A stretch of 64,000 nucleotides of DNA from Marinimicrobium koreense (GTDB lineage: Bacteria > Pseudomonadota > Gammaproteobacteria > Pseudomonadales > Cellvibrionaceae): assembly GCF_003762925.1 (NCBI RefSeq), contig NZ_RJUK01000001.1, positions 2,356,001 to 2,420,000 on the forward strand. The letters are read 5' to 3'. How positions within the stretch are numbered: the first letter of the stretch is position 1; every line of letters starts with the position of its first letter. Of the stretch, positions 56,001 to 62,395 are shown piece after piece. Position numbers and translations under genes: made by a program. Below the pieces are notes generated by a model. The model did not search any database, was not told the origin of the DNA, and saw only the letters and a program-made list of their open reading frames with translations.

Positions 56001-56140
56001 CGAATACCGGTAACCACGATTTCTTCCAGCATTGCCTCGTCACCGTCTTGGGCGTGGGCACCGCTGGCCAGGCCGACCATCGCGGAAGACGCGACGACGG
56101 AGGCGATAAGCTTGCGCTTGAAACTGCTGTTGTTGGTCAT
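53099..56140 (-). CDS. TonB-dependent outer-membrane receptor (carbohydrate type)
   Basis: The 1013-residue receptor has a signal peptide (ending GAHAQ near 31) and a TonB-box-like segment EEIVVTGIRASL near 39-50. The plug domain has DAISAEDIGKFPDTNLAESL and VTVRGLGPDFNLVTLNGRQM near 106-126. A 22-strand-type barrel ends in a terminal Phe (RYNIGARYSF). The ISAEDIGKFPDTNLAESLQR style is that of the large proteobacterial (Caulobacter/Xanthomonas/Cellvibrio) oligosaccharide receptors. Position between GH81 and the SapC cassette suggests uptake of beta-glucan oligosaccharides, which is inference. No SusD partner exists, as expected for Proteobacteria. Confidence 0.93.
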   Translation of the reverse strand: MTNNSSFKRKLIASVVASSAMVGLASGAHAQDGDEAMLEEIVVTGIRASLTRAMDIKRDSRGIVDAISAEDIGKFPDTNLAESLQRITGVSIDRRDGEGAKVTVRGLGPDFNLVTLNGRQMPGATLEATVASGSRSFDFANLASEGVTGVEVYKTARADVPPGGMGATINILTPRPLELDSRASIGVKGVMDESSVDSELTPEISGIFTDTYADGKFGVAVTASYQERQGGSAAAQIGTGWRSFPGTVVQDWSGAPGVTNEWGGVDFANGNHQNQPAAEDVYSTPQQMGYAFTEFERKRTNGQLTLQFAPNEDLTTTLDYTYSQNEIDSEYNDVGGWFNFGGQSTIFTDNESPSVQTPLLYSEDMTNGDLPFGVGEQSSLYENNSVGFNVEWNPIDPLTLSLDVHSSEAEARPNNPYGNSVGIAVSAYVRDQTTLNVKGDMPVLILDIVDGAGGSSLRTEDLQVSGSFFRNSQMKHEIDQVQLDGEWEFNDAMRLQFGIARTESDYRSAFSNVQRDTWGGLGEAGDMPADFFTRETILDRFDKEYADTTSEEMAFLGGSNTMPLNERFAFNFQDVRDFAAANYDDGSGPADCAEGGSFYCAAAPDQFNEIYEDSDSAYVQFNWDTFVAEMPLGVNAGVRYESTEVSTPATAQSYGPIEWVAANEFTMPTVGDADSVIDSGDYDFLLPSLDLSLEVVQDVILRASYGQSIARPNWLDLRGGTSYSQGVRVNGGTASRGNPGLEPFKSDNFDLSAEWYYGEASYVSVGYFQKEVENFLGSRVVREEAPLANTPHPALGERAQAAIDSGIAPNDVGAIRQYIFDNFPDPETAYMDGSGNIIIVGIPGEDPNSPFDVTETANSDQTVDIDGWELAVQHNFWDTGFGVIANYTLVDESTEFDNMVLRDPQFAITGVSDTANLIAFYEKDGWQARIAYNWRDSFLASTASGTGNNPIYVDEYSQVDLNVSYDVTDNLSVFFEGLNLTEESGRNFGRADEQVLGFYQGYARYNIGARYSF

Positions 56141-56237
56141 ATGCGAATCCTCAAACCGTTATAATTTTAATCTTGCCGATGCGGTCGATGAGTGACGACC
56201 GCTCATTTGACACTATCCTCGCATCCCGCCATTTTCG

Positions 56238-56269
56238 TCGTCCCACTTTGCCGAAACACCCCAAGGTGG
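56238..56269 (-). promoter_or_regulatory. Shared glucan-locus motif, site B (upstream of the TonB receptor)
   Basis: The plus strand reads TCGTCCCACTTTG (56238-56250), identical to site A. The second half CAAGGTGG (56262-56269) has the same 12-base spacing. Read toward the receptor gene it is CCACCTTG-N12-AAAGTGGGACGACG, about 98 bases before the start codon. Confidence 0.6.
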
Positions 56270-56271
56270 CC

Positions 56272-56302
56272 TGTCTCACTTTACGTTTCGTAAAGCGAGA
56301 CA
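56272..56302. promoter_or_regulatory. 14-bp inverted repeat in the TonB-receptor promoter region
   Basis: TGTCTCACTTTACG (56272-56285) and CGTAAAGCGAGACA (56289-56302) match at 13 of 14 positions around TTT. The half-site resembles the TGTCCCACTTT core of the neighbouring motif. No T-run follows, so an operator is more likely than a terminator, although it lies just after the GH81 stop. Confidence 0.55.
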
Positions 56303-56307
56303 CCCTT

Positions 56308-58752
56308 TCAGCCCCCGTGTGACGGCACTTTCCGGATACCGAACGCCCCCGGGGCGACCTTCAGCCGAACCCCGTCCGAGAAGTTTACAATCCGCTCCGT
56401 ATTGCCAAAGTTATAGGCCAGATAGGTCGTCTGCGCGCCCGACTCGAAAACCACGGCGGCCGGATAATCGGCCGTCACCTGGCCGGCCCCCGAGCGCAGA
56501 TGCCCCAACTCCGTCCAGGCGTGTACCCACTGATAGGTATGGGCCCGGGTTTCGCCCTCCTCCGGCACATACTCAAAACCGGTCTCGGTCATATCCGCCA
56601 GTGCCGCATCGGCGTCGGTCATCGCCCAGATGTTCCACCAGATATCCCGCCAGTGCCCATCCCTCAGACCGGAAGGCTTGCCATTGCCGGACTCACTCAG
56701 CCCCAGAGCCACATAGTCAGCCAGGTAATCCGGGTACTGCCCGAGGTGAAGCACCAATGGGCTGAGCGGCAGCCCCTGAATGCCCAGAATGTGAGCATGA
56801 GCCTCGCTGAACCAGGTGGTAAACACATGCCCGGCCCCCCAGACAATGGAGGTAGTGAGTTTGTCGTAGGCATCGGGGAAGTTCCGGTAGATCGCCGGGC
56901 GCTCGCGATAGCCGTCAATGTCATTCCAGTACTCCCAGAAGGCGGCGGCCGTGGAGGCGTGCAGGTACACGCCCCGCTCCACCAGCTCTGGCTGTTCGGT
57001 CACCAGCCCGTACAACACCACGGCGCCGTAGGCCGTGGCCGCCTCGGAGGTCGACTCATTGTTATTTCCGAGCAGATAGTTGGCGGCCCCCGATGCCCAG
57101 GAGAAGCCTAGTGCGGGATCAAAATACCGCAGGTAGGGGAACTGAGGGTCGTCACGACCCGCTGCGAAGTCCCGGATCAACAACTCGACCATGAGGCCCC
57201 AGCGGTCTTTGGTGCACCAGCCCGGGTCGACCCGGCATATCTCCGCTGCGGCGCGGACAAAGTAGCCGTAATGAAAGTGGTGATCATTCAGAGCCTGGTG
57301 GGTGCCGAACGACTCGTGTACTCCCAGCACCGTATTCCATCGGTCGTCATAAACAAAATACCGGGTCTGCTCGGCGGGATCGACGGTAAACCAGTCTTCC
57401 AGCTCGGATTTCAGCCAATCAATCAGACGATTGGCCTCTGGCTCAAGCCCCTCTTCCCGGGCCAGTAGCGCCAGCTCGGCCACCTTGCCGTAATTCTTAC
57501 CGGCAAAGTAGGTATCGGTCGCCCGGTTCCAGTCCTGCGGGTCCTGGGCCATAAAGTCATGCACCAGTGCCCGCAGCCGCTGCGGGTCATAGTCACCCAG
57601 CCCAGCGGGGAGCCCGGGAAGCACACCGACAGAGGGCAGCTCGTACGCGAAGCTTCCCGTCACTGCAAACCGCATGACACCCCGGGCACTGCGCACCTCG
57701 TAGTCGGTAAGCGCTTGCTTACTGTTTTTCCATTGCAGCGGCTGAAGTCCCGCCAGGGTTTTTACTGGCTCACTCCGATATCGATACTGATGGGAGACGG
57801 TCACCCGGTAGCTGTCCGGATCGACCCGGTAGTCCACCTCAACCTCATCCACGGGCTGCCGGGCGTGGGCGATAAAATCGCCAATCATGGCGGCCGAAGG
57901 GCCGGATTGCGGGGCCGGGAGCCAGGTCAGGGTAAAGTGGCTATTGCGGCTGGCGGCAGTGATCTCCGACCCATTGACCCCGGTAAACTCGGTGGTCCCG
58001 TGTCCGGTCAGCAAAAAGTGGTTCCGGTTCCCCGACACATCGGTCCAGAGCCCCAGGGTATTGCCTTGCCGATAGAAGATGCCTTTGCGCTCACCGTCCG
58101 GCTCCAGGGTCCGAATCTGCAGGTCGCCGCGAAACACACTGAGGTACACATAGGGGGAGCCTTGTACAAACGTCGCCGACATCACCGGGCGGTGGCCATT
58201 GCGCCACTCCAGAGACACGGTGCCGTCACTGTAGTCCCTGACATAGGCATCGAGGCGATCAAACTGGCTATTGGCAACGGCAATACCATCGAACACCTCG
58301 CTCAGGGGCTCAGGCACCGGGTAAGTAACGCCCTTCTCCTGAACCCCCAGACCGGCGGGCATTCCCATCAGGCGCATCCCGCGCTCAGTAATTCTTGCCA
58401 TCAACGGGTCCGGGGTAATGTGCCCGGGGCCGTCGGGGTCATCCACCGCATGAGCACCAAAGAAGGTGACGTTGCCCCACCAGCGGTGGGCCATGGTGGG
58501 CTTTCGGGCCGCCGGAGCGACGACGTTCGGCTGCAACGGCAGTGGCTGCACCATACCGCCACAGGAGGGAACCTGCGCTTTCACCACCCCGGCGCTGGTC
58601 AGCCTGGCCTGGCCACGCTCCTCCTGGCATTGGTAGCTTTGCGGCTGAATGCTGAGACTGACCGAGCCGGCACCATGCTCCCCCGGTGGCTGGCAACCCG
58701 CCAGCGCAACGCCTAACACCACCACACTGAATACCACTCTCGCCCGTGACAC
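56308..58752 (-). CDS. GH81 endo-beta-1,3-glucanase lipoprotein
   Basis: The 814-residue enzyme is predicted to cleave beta-1,3-glucan backbones outside or at the outer membrane. It has a lipobox (VLGVALAGC, Cys near 18). The GH81 domain shows RWWGNVTFFGAHAV near 62-75, LNDHHFHYGYFVRAAAEI with the putative catalytic acid Asp490, FPYLRYFDPALGFSWASG near 545, and NNNESTSEAATAYG with Glu566 and Glu570, the expected base region. GTG at 58752 is chosen because a GAGGG site and then the signal peptide follow; the open frame upstream is not conserved in character. It is the first gene of the minus-strand cluster, divergent from the ECF sigma gene. Confidence 0.92.
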   Translation of the reverse strand: MSRARVVFSVVVLGVALAGCQPPGEHGAGSVSLSIQPQSYQCQEERGQARLTSAGVVKAQVPSCGGMVQPLPLQPNVVAPAARKPTMAHRWWGNVTFFGAHAVDDPDGPGHITPDPLMARITERGMRLMGMPAGLGVQEKGVTYPVPEPLSEVFDGIAVANSQFDRLDAYVRDYSDGTVSLEWRNGHRPVMSATFVQGSPYVYLSVFRGDLQIRTLEPDGERKGIFYRQGNTLGLWTDVSGNRNHFLLTGHGTTEFTGVNGSEITAASRNSHFTLTWLPAPQSGPSAAMIGDFIAHARQPVDEVEVDYRVDPDSYRVTVSHQYRYRSEPVKTLAGLQPLQWKNSKQALTDYEVRSARGVMRFAVTGSFAYELPSVGVLPGLPAGLGDYDPQRLRALVHDFMAQDPQDWNRATDTYFAGKNYGKVAELALLAREEGLEPEANRLIDWLKSELEDWFTVDPAEQTRYFVYDDRWNTVLGVHESFGTHQALNDHHFHYGYFVRAAAEICRVDPGWCTKDRWGLMVELLIRDFAAGRDDPQFPYLRYFDPALGFSWASGAANYLLGNNNESTSEAATAYGAVVLYGLVTEQPELVERGVYLHASTAAAFWEYWNDIDGYRERPAIYRNFPDAYDKLTTSIVWGAGHVFTTWFSEAHAHILGIQGLPLSPLVLHLGQYPDYLADYVALGLSESGNGKPSGLRDGHWRDIWWNIWAMTDADAALADMTETGFEYVPEEGETRAHTYQWVHAWTELGHLRSGAGQVTADYPAAVVFESGAQTTYLAYNFGNTERIVNFSDGVRLKVAPGAFGIRKVPSHGG

Positions 58753-58850
58753 GTCGCCCTCTCTATTGTTATGTACCGCTGCCGGAGATCCCGACGCGGG
58801 TAACCGGTTTACCGGCCCTGGAGGACATAGAACCTGAATGGACGTAGCTC

Positions 58851-58885
58851 GTCGCCCCACTTTTCACCTTTGCTAAACTGGGACA
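58851..58885 (-). promoter_or_regulatory. Shared glucan-locus motif, site C (GH81 / sigma-factor divergent region)
   Basis: The plus strand reads GTCGCCCCACTTTT (58851-58864), one base different from the GTCGTCCCACTTT of site B. It is followed by AAACTGGGACA (58875-58885), an imperfect inverted copy (TGTCCCAGTTT on the other strand). It lies about 99 bases before the GH81 start, the same distance as site B from its gene, and about 113 bases before the sigma-factor start. Confidence 0.55.
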
Positions 58886-58997
58886 CAGAAGATGGCATTC
58901 TCTGCCGATGCAACTTTTTGCGAAGTCACGCGTATCGGTGTCGGGGAGCATTGTTTGTAACCGCTCAATCGCCATCCACTTCACGATCGGACCGTCT

Positions 58998-59573
58998 ATG
59001 GACTCAAACGACGACACTCTGGTGGCGCTGATCGGCCGCTGCGCCATCAATGATCAACGGGCACTGAAAGAGCTGTTCGAACGCCTCGGCGGCTACCTGA
59101 ACACCGTCGCCTACCGCATCGTGGGTTCGGAGGCGCTCAGCCAGGAGGTGCTCCAGGACGCCTTTGTGCAGATATGGCAAAACGCCGCCCGCTACCGCCC
59201 CGATATCGCCCGCCCGGTCACCTGGATCACCAGTATTGTCCGCTACCGGGCACTGGATGCATTACGCCGGGAGCAAAAACACCTGGCCCACCGGTCGCAA
59301 CCTGAGCGGGATAACGATCCCCTGGAGTCCGTTGCGGCTGTCGGTGACCTGGAGCAGGGGGTCCAGCAGTCAGAAATCCGGCGCTTTCTGACTCAGTGCT
59401 TCGCCAGCCTTAACGAGCGAATGCAGAACGCCATTGCCCTGGCTTACCTTGAAGGCTGGTCCCGGGAAGAATTGGCCCAGCACTTTGCCACCAATACCAA
59501 CACCATCAAGTCCTGGCTACACCGGGGCGCAGAGAGATTACGGCGATGCCTGGAAGCACGAATCGGACAGTAG
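58998..59573 (+). CDS. ECF-type RNA polymerase sigma factor
   Basis: The 191-residue sigma-70-family factor has only regions 2 and 4. Region 2 includes LKELFERLGGYLNTVAYRI, SQEVLQDAFVQIWQNAARYR and PVTWITSIVRYRALDALRRE near 70-89; region 4 includes LNERMQNAIALAYLEGWSRE and TNTNTIKSWLHRGAERLRR near the end. The layout and the overlapping RskA-like gene match the SigK-type ECF group. ATG at 58998 fits the family; the frame is open 30 codons upstream. It is divergent from GH81 and may control its own operon or the glucan genes. Confidence 0.92.
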   Translation: MDSNDDTLVALIGRCAINDQRALKELFERLGGYLNTVAYRIVGSEALSQEVLQDAFVQIWQNAARYRPDIARPVTWITSIVRYRALDALRREQKHLAHRSQPERDNDPLESVAAVGDLEQGVQQSEIRRFLTQCFASLNERMQNAIALAYLEGWSREELAQHFATNTNTIKSWLHRGAERLRRCLEARIGQ

Positions 59574-60259
59574 AGCCCAGCACGCGTGCCTTCGAGTACG
59601 CACTGGGCACCTTACGAGGCAGCGAACGCCGGGCCTTCGAGCGGGCCATGGCTCGGGACCCGGCGCTCGCCCGTGAGGTTCACGACTGGGAGGAGCAACT
59701 GATGGCCCTGCAGGATCCCCATGCGGATCGCCCCCCGGCGCCCGGCACCTGGGAGCGGATTGAGCAGCGTCTCGCCGGCAGCCGGCAGCGACCGCGCCGC
59801 AAGCACACCTTTCTGTCGAGTTGGGGCTGGGGTGGAGCGGTCGCCGCGCTGCTGTTGGTACTCGCTCTCCCAATACTACTCATATGGAAAACCGGCGCCC
59901 CGCAAGTACCCAACAGCGATTATGTCGCCGTTCTGGCCGACACCGAAGGCCAGCCGACGCTCACCGCACTGACGCTCCAGGGGGGTGAAACCCTTTGGCT
60001 GCAATGGGACGAGTATCCGCAGACTGAGGGCAGTCTGCAGCTGTGGGCTGTGTCCCGGCGGGACGGCCAGGCCCGCTCCCTGGCGGTTTTTGACAGTGCC
60101 GAGCGGCGCACTCTGGCTCTGGACCAGGCAGCCCGGCGCCTGATCACCGACGCCGAGTACCTGTTGCTCACTGAGGAGCCGCCCGGCGGCTCGCCCCTGG
60201 ACGAACCCAGTGACCGGACGCTGGCAAGAGGTGCCTGCGTGCGCCTGTCGACGAGCTAG
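59546..60259 (+). CDS. RskA-like anti-sigma factor
   Basis: The 237-residue membrane protein overlaps the sigma gene by 28 bases, a common arrangement for an ECF factor and its inhibitor. The N-terminus (about 10-80; AFEYALGTLRGSERRAFERA, VHDWEEQLMAL) matches anti-sigma-K-type sigma-binding domains. One TM helix (WGGAVAALLLVLALPILLIW, about 93-112) leads to a periplasmic RskA domain with YVAVLADTEGQPTLTALTLQ and LQLWAVSRRDGQARSLAVFD. No zinc-binding His-Cys motif is present. It probably holds the sigma factor at the inner membrane until a periplasmic signal releases it. Confidence 0.88.
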   Translation: MPGSTNRTVEPSTRAFEYALGTLRGSERRAFERAMARDPALAREVHDWEEQLMALQDPHADRPPAPGTWERIEQRLAGSRQRPRRKHTFLSSWGWGGAVAALLLVLALPILLIWKTGAPQVPNSDYVAVLADTEGQPTLTALTLQGGETLWLQWDEYPQTEGSLQLWAVSRRDGQARSLAVFDSAERRTLALDQAARRLITDAEYLLLTEEPPGGSPLDEPSDRTLARGACVRLSTS

Positions 60260-60294
60260 AATGAGAGAATAACGGAATACAACGGAAGGATAGT

Positions 60295-60933
60295 ATGTTT
60301 ACACGCCACTGCGCGGTTTTGCTGTTAAGCCTCGCCGTCGACCCGCTGTTGTGGGCCGACGACGCCCCTGTGCCCGACCCCGCGTTCAACCGCTGTGTGA
60401 AGACGCTGATGGCGGAGCACGGCTGGTCCTCGCCCGCCGAAGTCACGGCGATCGAGTGTCACGGCGCGGGTATTGAACAGATCGGCGATCTGTCAGCCTT
60501 CACCGCCCTGGAAAAACTGTCACTTTATGACAACCGCCTTGAGCAGGCCCAGCTATCCGGCCTGCCCCACCTGAAACACCTCAATCTGGCCCGCAACCAC
60601 CTCAAACAGGTTTCGATCCGTGAACTGCCCCGACTGGAAGAGCTGTATCTGTTTCGCAACCAACTCGGAACCCTGACATTGCAAAACCTGAAGGCACTGA
60701 AGGTGCTGCGGGCCAATTCCAACCGCATGCAGCGATTCGAGTACGAAACACTGCCCGCGCTGGAAAAGATCTACCTGTTCGACAACGAGATGGAACACAT
60801 CGACATCCATCATCTGCCGGGCATGCGTTATATGGATGTGCGGGAAAATCCCATGCCGGATCCACTGTACGAGGAGATGGACCGGATGACCCAGGTCACC
60901 ATTCTGCATGACGGTAATGCCGATGACTGGTAA
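60295..60933 (+). CDS. Secreted leucine-rich-repeat protein
   Basis: The 212-residue protein has a signal peptide (AVLLLSLAVDPLLWADD, cleavage near 22). About five LRR units follow, with the pattern LPxLKxLxLxxNxLxxv, for example LPHLKHLNLARNHLKQV, LPRLEELYLFRNQLGTL and LPALEKIYLFDNEMEHI. A single N-terminal Cys pair (RCVKTLMAEHG... EC) may cap the domain. LRRs usually mediate protein binding; the partner is unknown. AAGGA lies before the ATG. It overlaps the following outer-membrane protein gene and lies 35 bases after the anti-sigma gene, so the four plus-strand genes likely form one operon. Confidence 0.85.
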   Translation: MFTRHCAVLLLSLAVDPLLWADDAPVPDPAFNRCVKTLMAEHGWSSPAEVTAIECHGAGIEQIGDLSAFTALEKLSLYDNRLEQAQLSGLPHLKHLNLARNHLKQVSIRELPRLEELYLFRNQLGTLTLQNLKALKVLRANSNRMQRFEYETLPALEKIYLFDNEMEHIDIHHLPGMRYMDVRENPMPDPLYEEMDRMTQVTILHDGNADDW

Positions 60934-62155
60934 GCACCGGGCTACCCTGATCAGCCTGTTATTGTTCAGTGTCTGTTGCGGTGCGGCCGAACATTCGACC
61001 GATGTGAGCGTCCGGGCCCGCCTGGCGGATGCCTCGGTCGCGGGTGAAACGGGGCGGGCGGCCTCCCTGCTGCTGCGCGCGCGCCTGGCCAGCCGCTGGA
61101 ACCGACAGTGGTCCAGCCTGGTGGAGATCGACCATGTCAGCAGCACCTGGCGGAGCGACCACAGCGACGGCCGACGCCTGAACGGCAAGCCCCTGATTCC
61201 CGATGTGCCCGGCACCGAAGTGAATCAACTGGCCCTGCGCTACCGGGGTGCGGAAACCGAAGTCACCCTGGGACGCCAGCGCCTGGAGTGGGACGAGCAG
61301 CGGTTTCTGGGCAGTGACAGTTTCTGGCAGCAGGACCAGACCTTCGACGCCCTGGCGCTCGAACGGCGCCTGCTGATGAGCTCCCGCTGGCAATACCTTT
61401 ATATTGGCCGGGCCCACCGCATTTTTGGTCGGGGTCGGGACCAGTCCGAGCACGACTATCCGCCCTACCCGGAAACGGACGAACCGCCCGGCTATTACCC
61501 CGACGATTACAGCTTGGCTGGTGAGCACCGACACGACAGCCATCTGACCCGGCTGGAACTCAATGAATGGGACTACACCCAGCTGGTGCTTTATGGCCTG
61601 GCAGTGGACAACCGCGACCAGCCGAGCATGTCCAACGACACCCTCGGCGCCCGTTACCGGTTTTCCTACCAGGCGCATCCGCTGCGCTACCGGCTGCTGC
61701 TGGAAGTGGCCGGACAGGAGCGCCCGGAGCTGCCCGGACGCCCCCAGCCGCACTATTACTTGGCGGAACTGGCAGTAGGCTTTCAATCCTGGGAATGGCT
61801 GGGACGCCACGAAGTGTTGGGTTCAGACCAGGGCTATGGCTTTACCACCCCCATCGGTTCCACTTACCTCTTTCAGGGGTTTGCCGGCGTCTTTGCGATC
61901 ACGCCCGATGACGGCCTGAAAGACAGCTCCCTGCGCCTGAATTGGCGCGCCCACCCATGGGAAGTTTCCGTCCGCCACCACTGGTTCAGCGCCCAGACCG
62001 ACGGCCGGGACTACGGCCGAGAATGGAATATTGAAGTGCAACTCAAACCCGCCCGCCCCCACGAAGTCGCCCTGCGTTACGCCGATTTCCAGGGGTCGTC
62101 CCCTTACCTGCCCAACCAGCGGTGGGCCTATCTCGACTATCGCTACAACTTTTAA
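60923..62155 (+). CDS. Alginate-export-like outer-membrane beta-barrel protein
   Basis: The 410-residue protein has a signal peptide (ATLISLLLFSVCCGAAE, cleavage near 24). The rest alternates in outer-membrane beta-strand fashion and ends in Phe (WAYLDYRYNF). VTLGRQRLEWDEQRFLGSDS near 115-134 and DQTFDALALERRL fit the alginate-export (AlgE-like) porin family, as does HEVLGSDQGYGFTTPIGSTY near 292-311. It may pass anionic or neutral saccharides, but specificity is not visible. The third in-frame ATG (60923) is chosen as it begins the signal peptide; it overlaps the LRR gene by 11 bases. Confidence 0.8.
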   Translation: MTGKHRATLISLLLFSVCCGAAEHSTDVSVRARLADASVAGETGRAASLLLRARLASRWNRQWSSLVEIDHVSSTWRSDHSDGRRLNGKPLIPDVPGTEVNQLALRYRGAETEVTLGRQRLEWDEQRFLGSDSFWQQDQTFDALALERRLLMSSRWQYLYIGRAHRIFGRGRDQSEHDYPPYPETDEPPGYYPDDYSLAGEHRHDSHLTRLELNEWDYTQLVLYGLAVDNRDQPSMSNDTLGARYRFSYQAHPLRYRLLLEVAGQERPELPGRPQPHYYLAELAVGFQSWEWLGRHEVLGSDQGYGFTTPIGSTYLFQGFAGVFAITPDDGLKDSSLRLNWRAHPWEVSVRHHWFSAQTDGRDYGREWNIEVQLKPARPHEVALRYADFQGSSPYLPNQRWAYLDYRYNF

Positions 62156-62186
62156 CCTCTTCATCAGCGGGTGCAGCGTCAAGTCC

Positions 62187-62297
62187 GGGCCGCTGCGGGA
62201 CAAGCCCTTTCAAGACACGCCGTAAATACGTCCATGTAGGCTCGAATCGCGGGTCCCCCGCTCCACGGTCTTGAAAGGGCTTGTCCCGCATCGGCCC
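62187..62297. repeat. Long-stem dispersed repeat, copy 2
   Basis: A perfect 23-bp inverted repeat (62194-62216 and 62268-62290; core GGGACAAGCCCTTTCAAGAC) extends to 29 of 30 pairs (62187-62216 with 62268-62297). The 51-base interior begins ACGCCGTAAATACGTCCATG then TAGGCTC, as in copy 1, and carries a nested GCGGG/CCCGC hairpin. It sits between convergent genes, 24 bases before a REP. Confidence 0.88.
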
Positions 62298-62314
62298 TCA
62301 GTGCCAGTGGTGAC

Positions 62315-62347
62315 GTAGGGCGGATAAGACCGAAGGTCGCATCCGCC
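62315..62347 (+). repeat. REP palindrome 4 (GTAG head)
   Basis: GTAGGGCGGATAAGACC continues as GAAGGTCGCATCCGCC. GGCGGAT pairs with ATCCGCC and the inner GACC pairs with GGTC around GAA. It shares the first 13 bases with REP 2 and, as there, lies just right of a long-stem repeat. Confidence 0.8.
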
Positions 62348-62395
62348 GCAATGACGGTCGGAGTATCCAACGGCAAACCGAGATGCAAACCAACT

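Noticed and set aside
57559-58716. Plus-strand frame opposite GH81 (385 aa)
   Set aside because: It is antisense to conserved GH81 sequence, with no domain or start signal.
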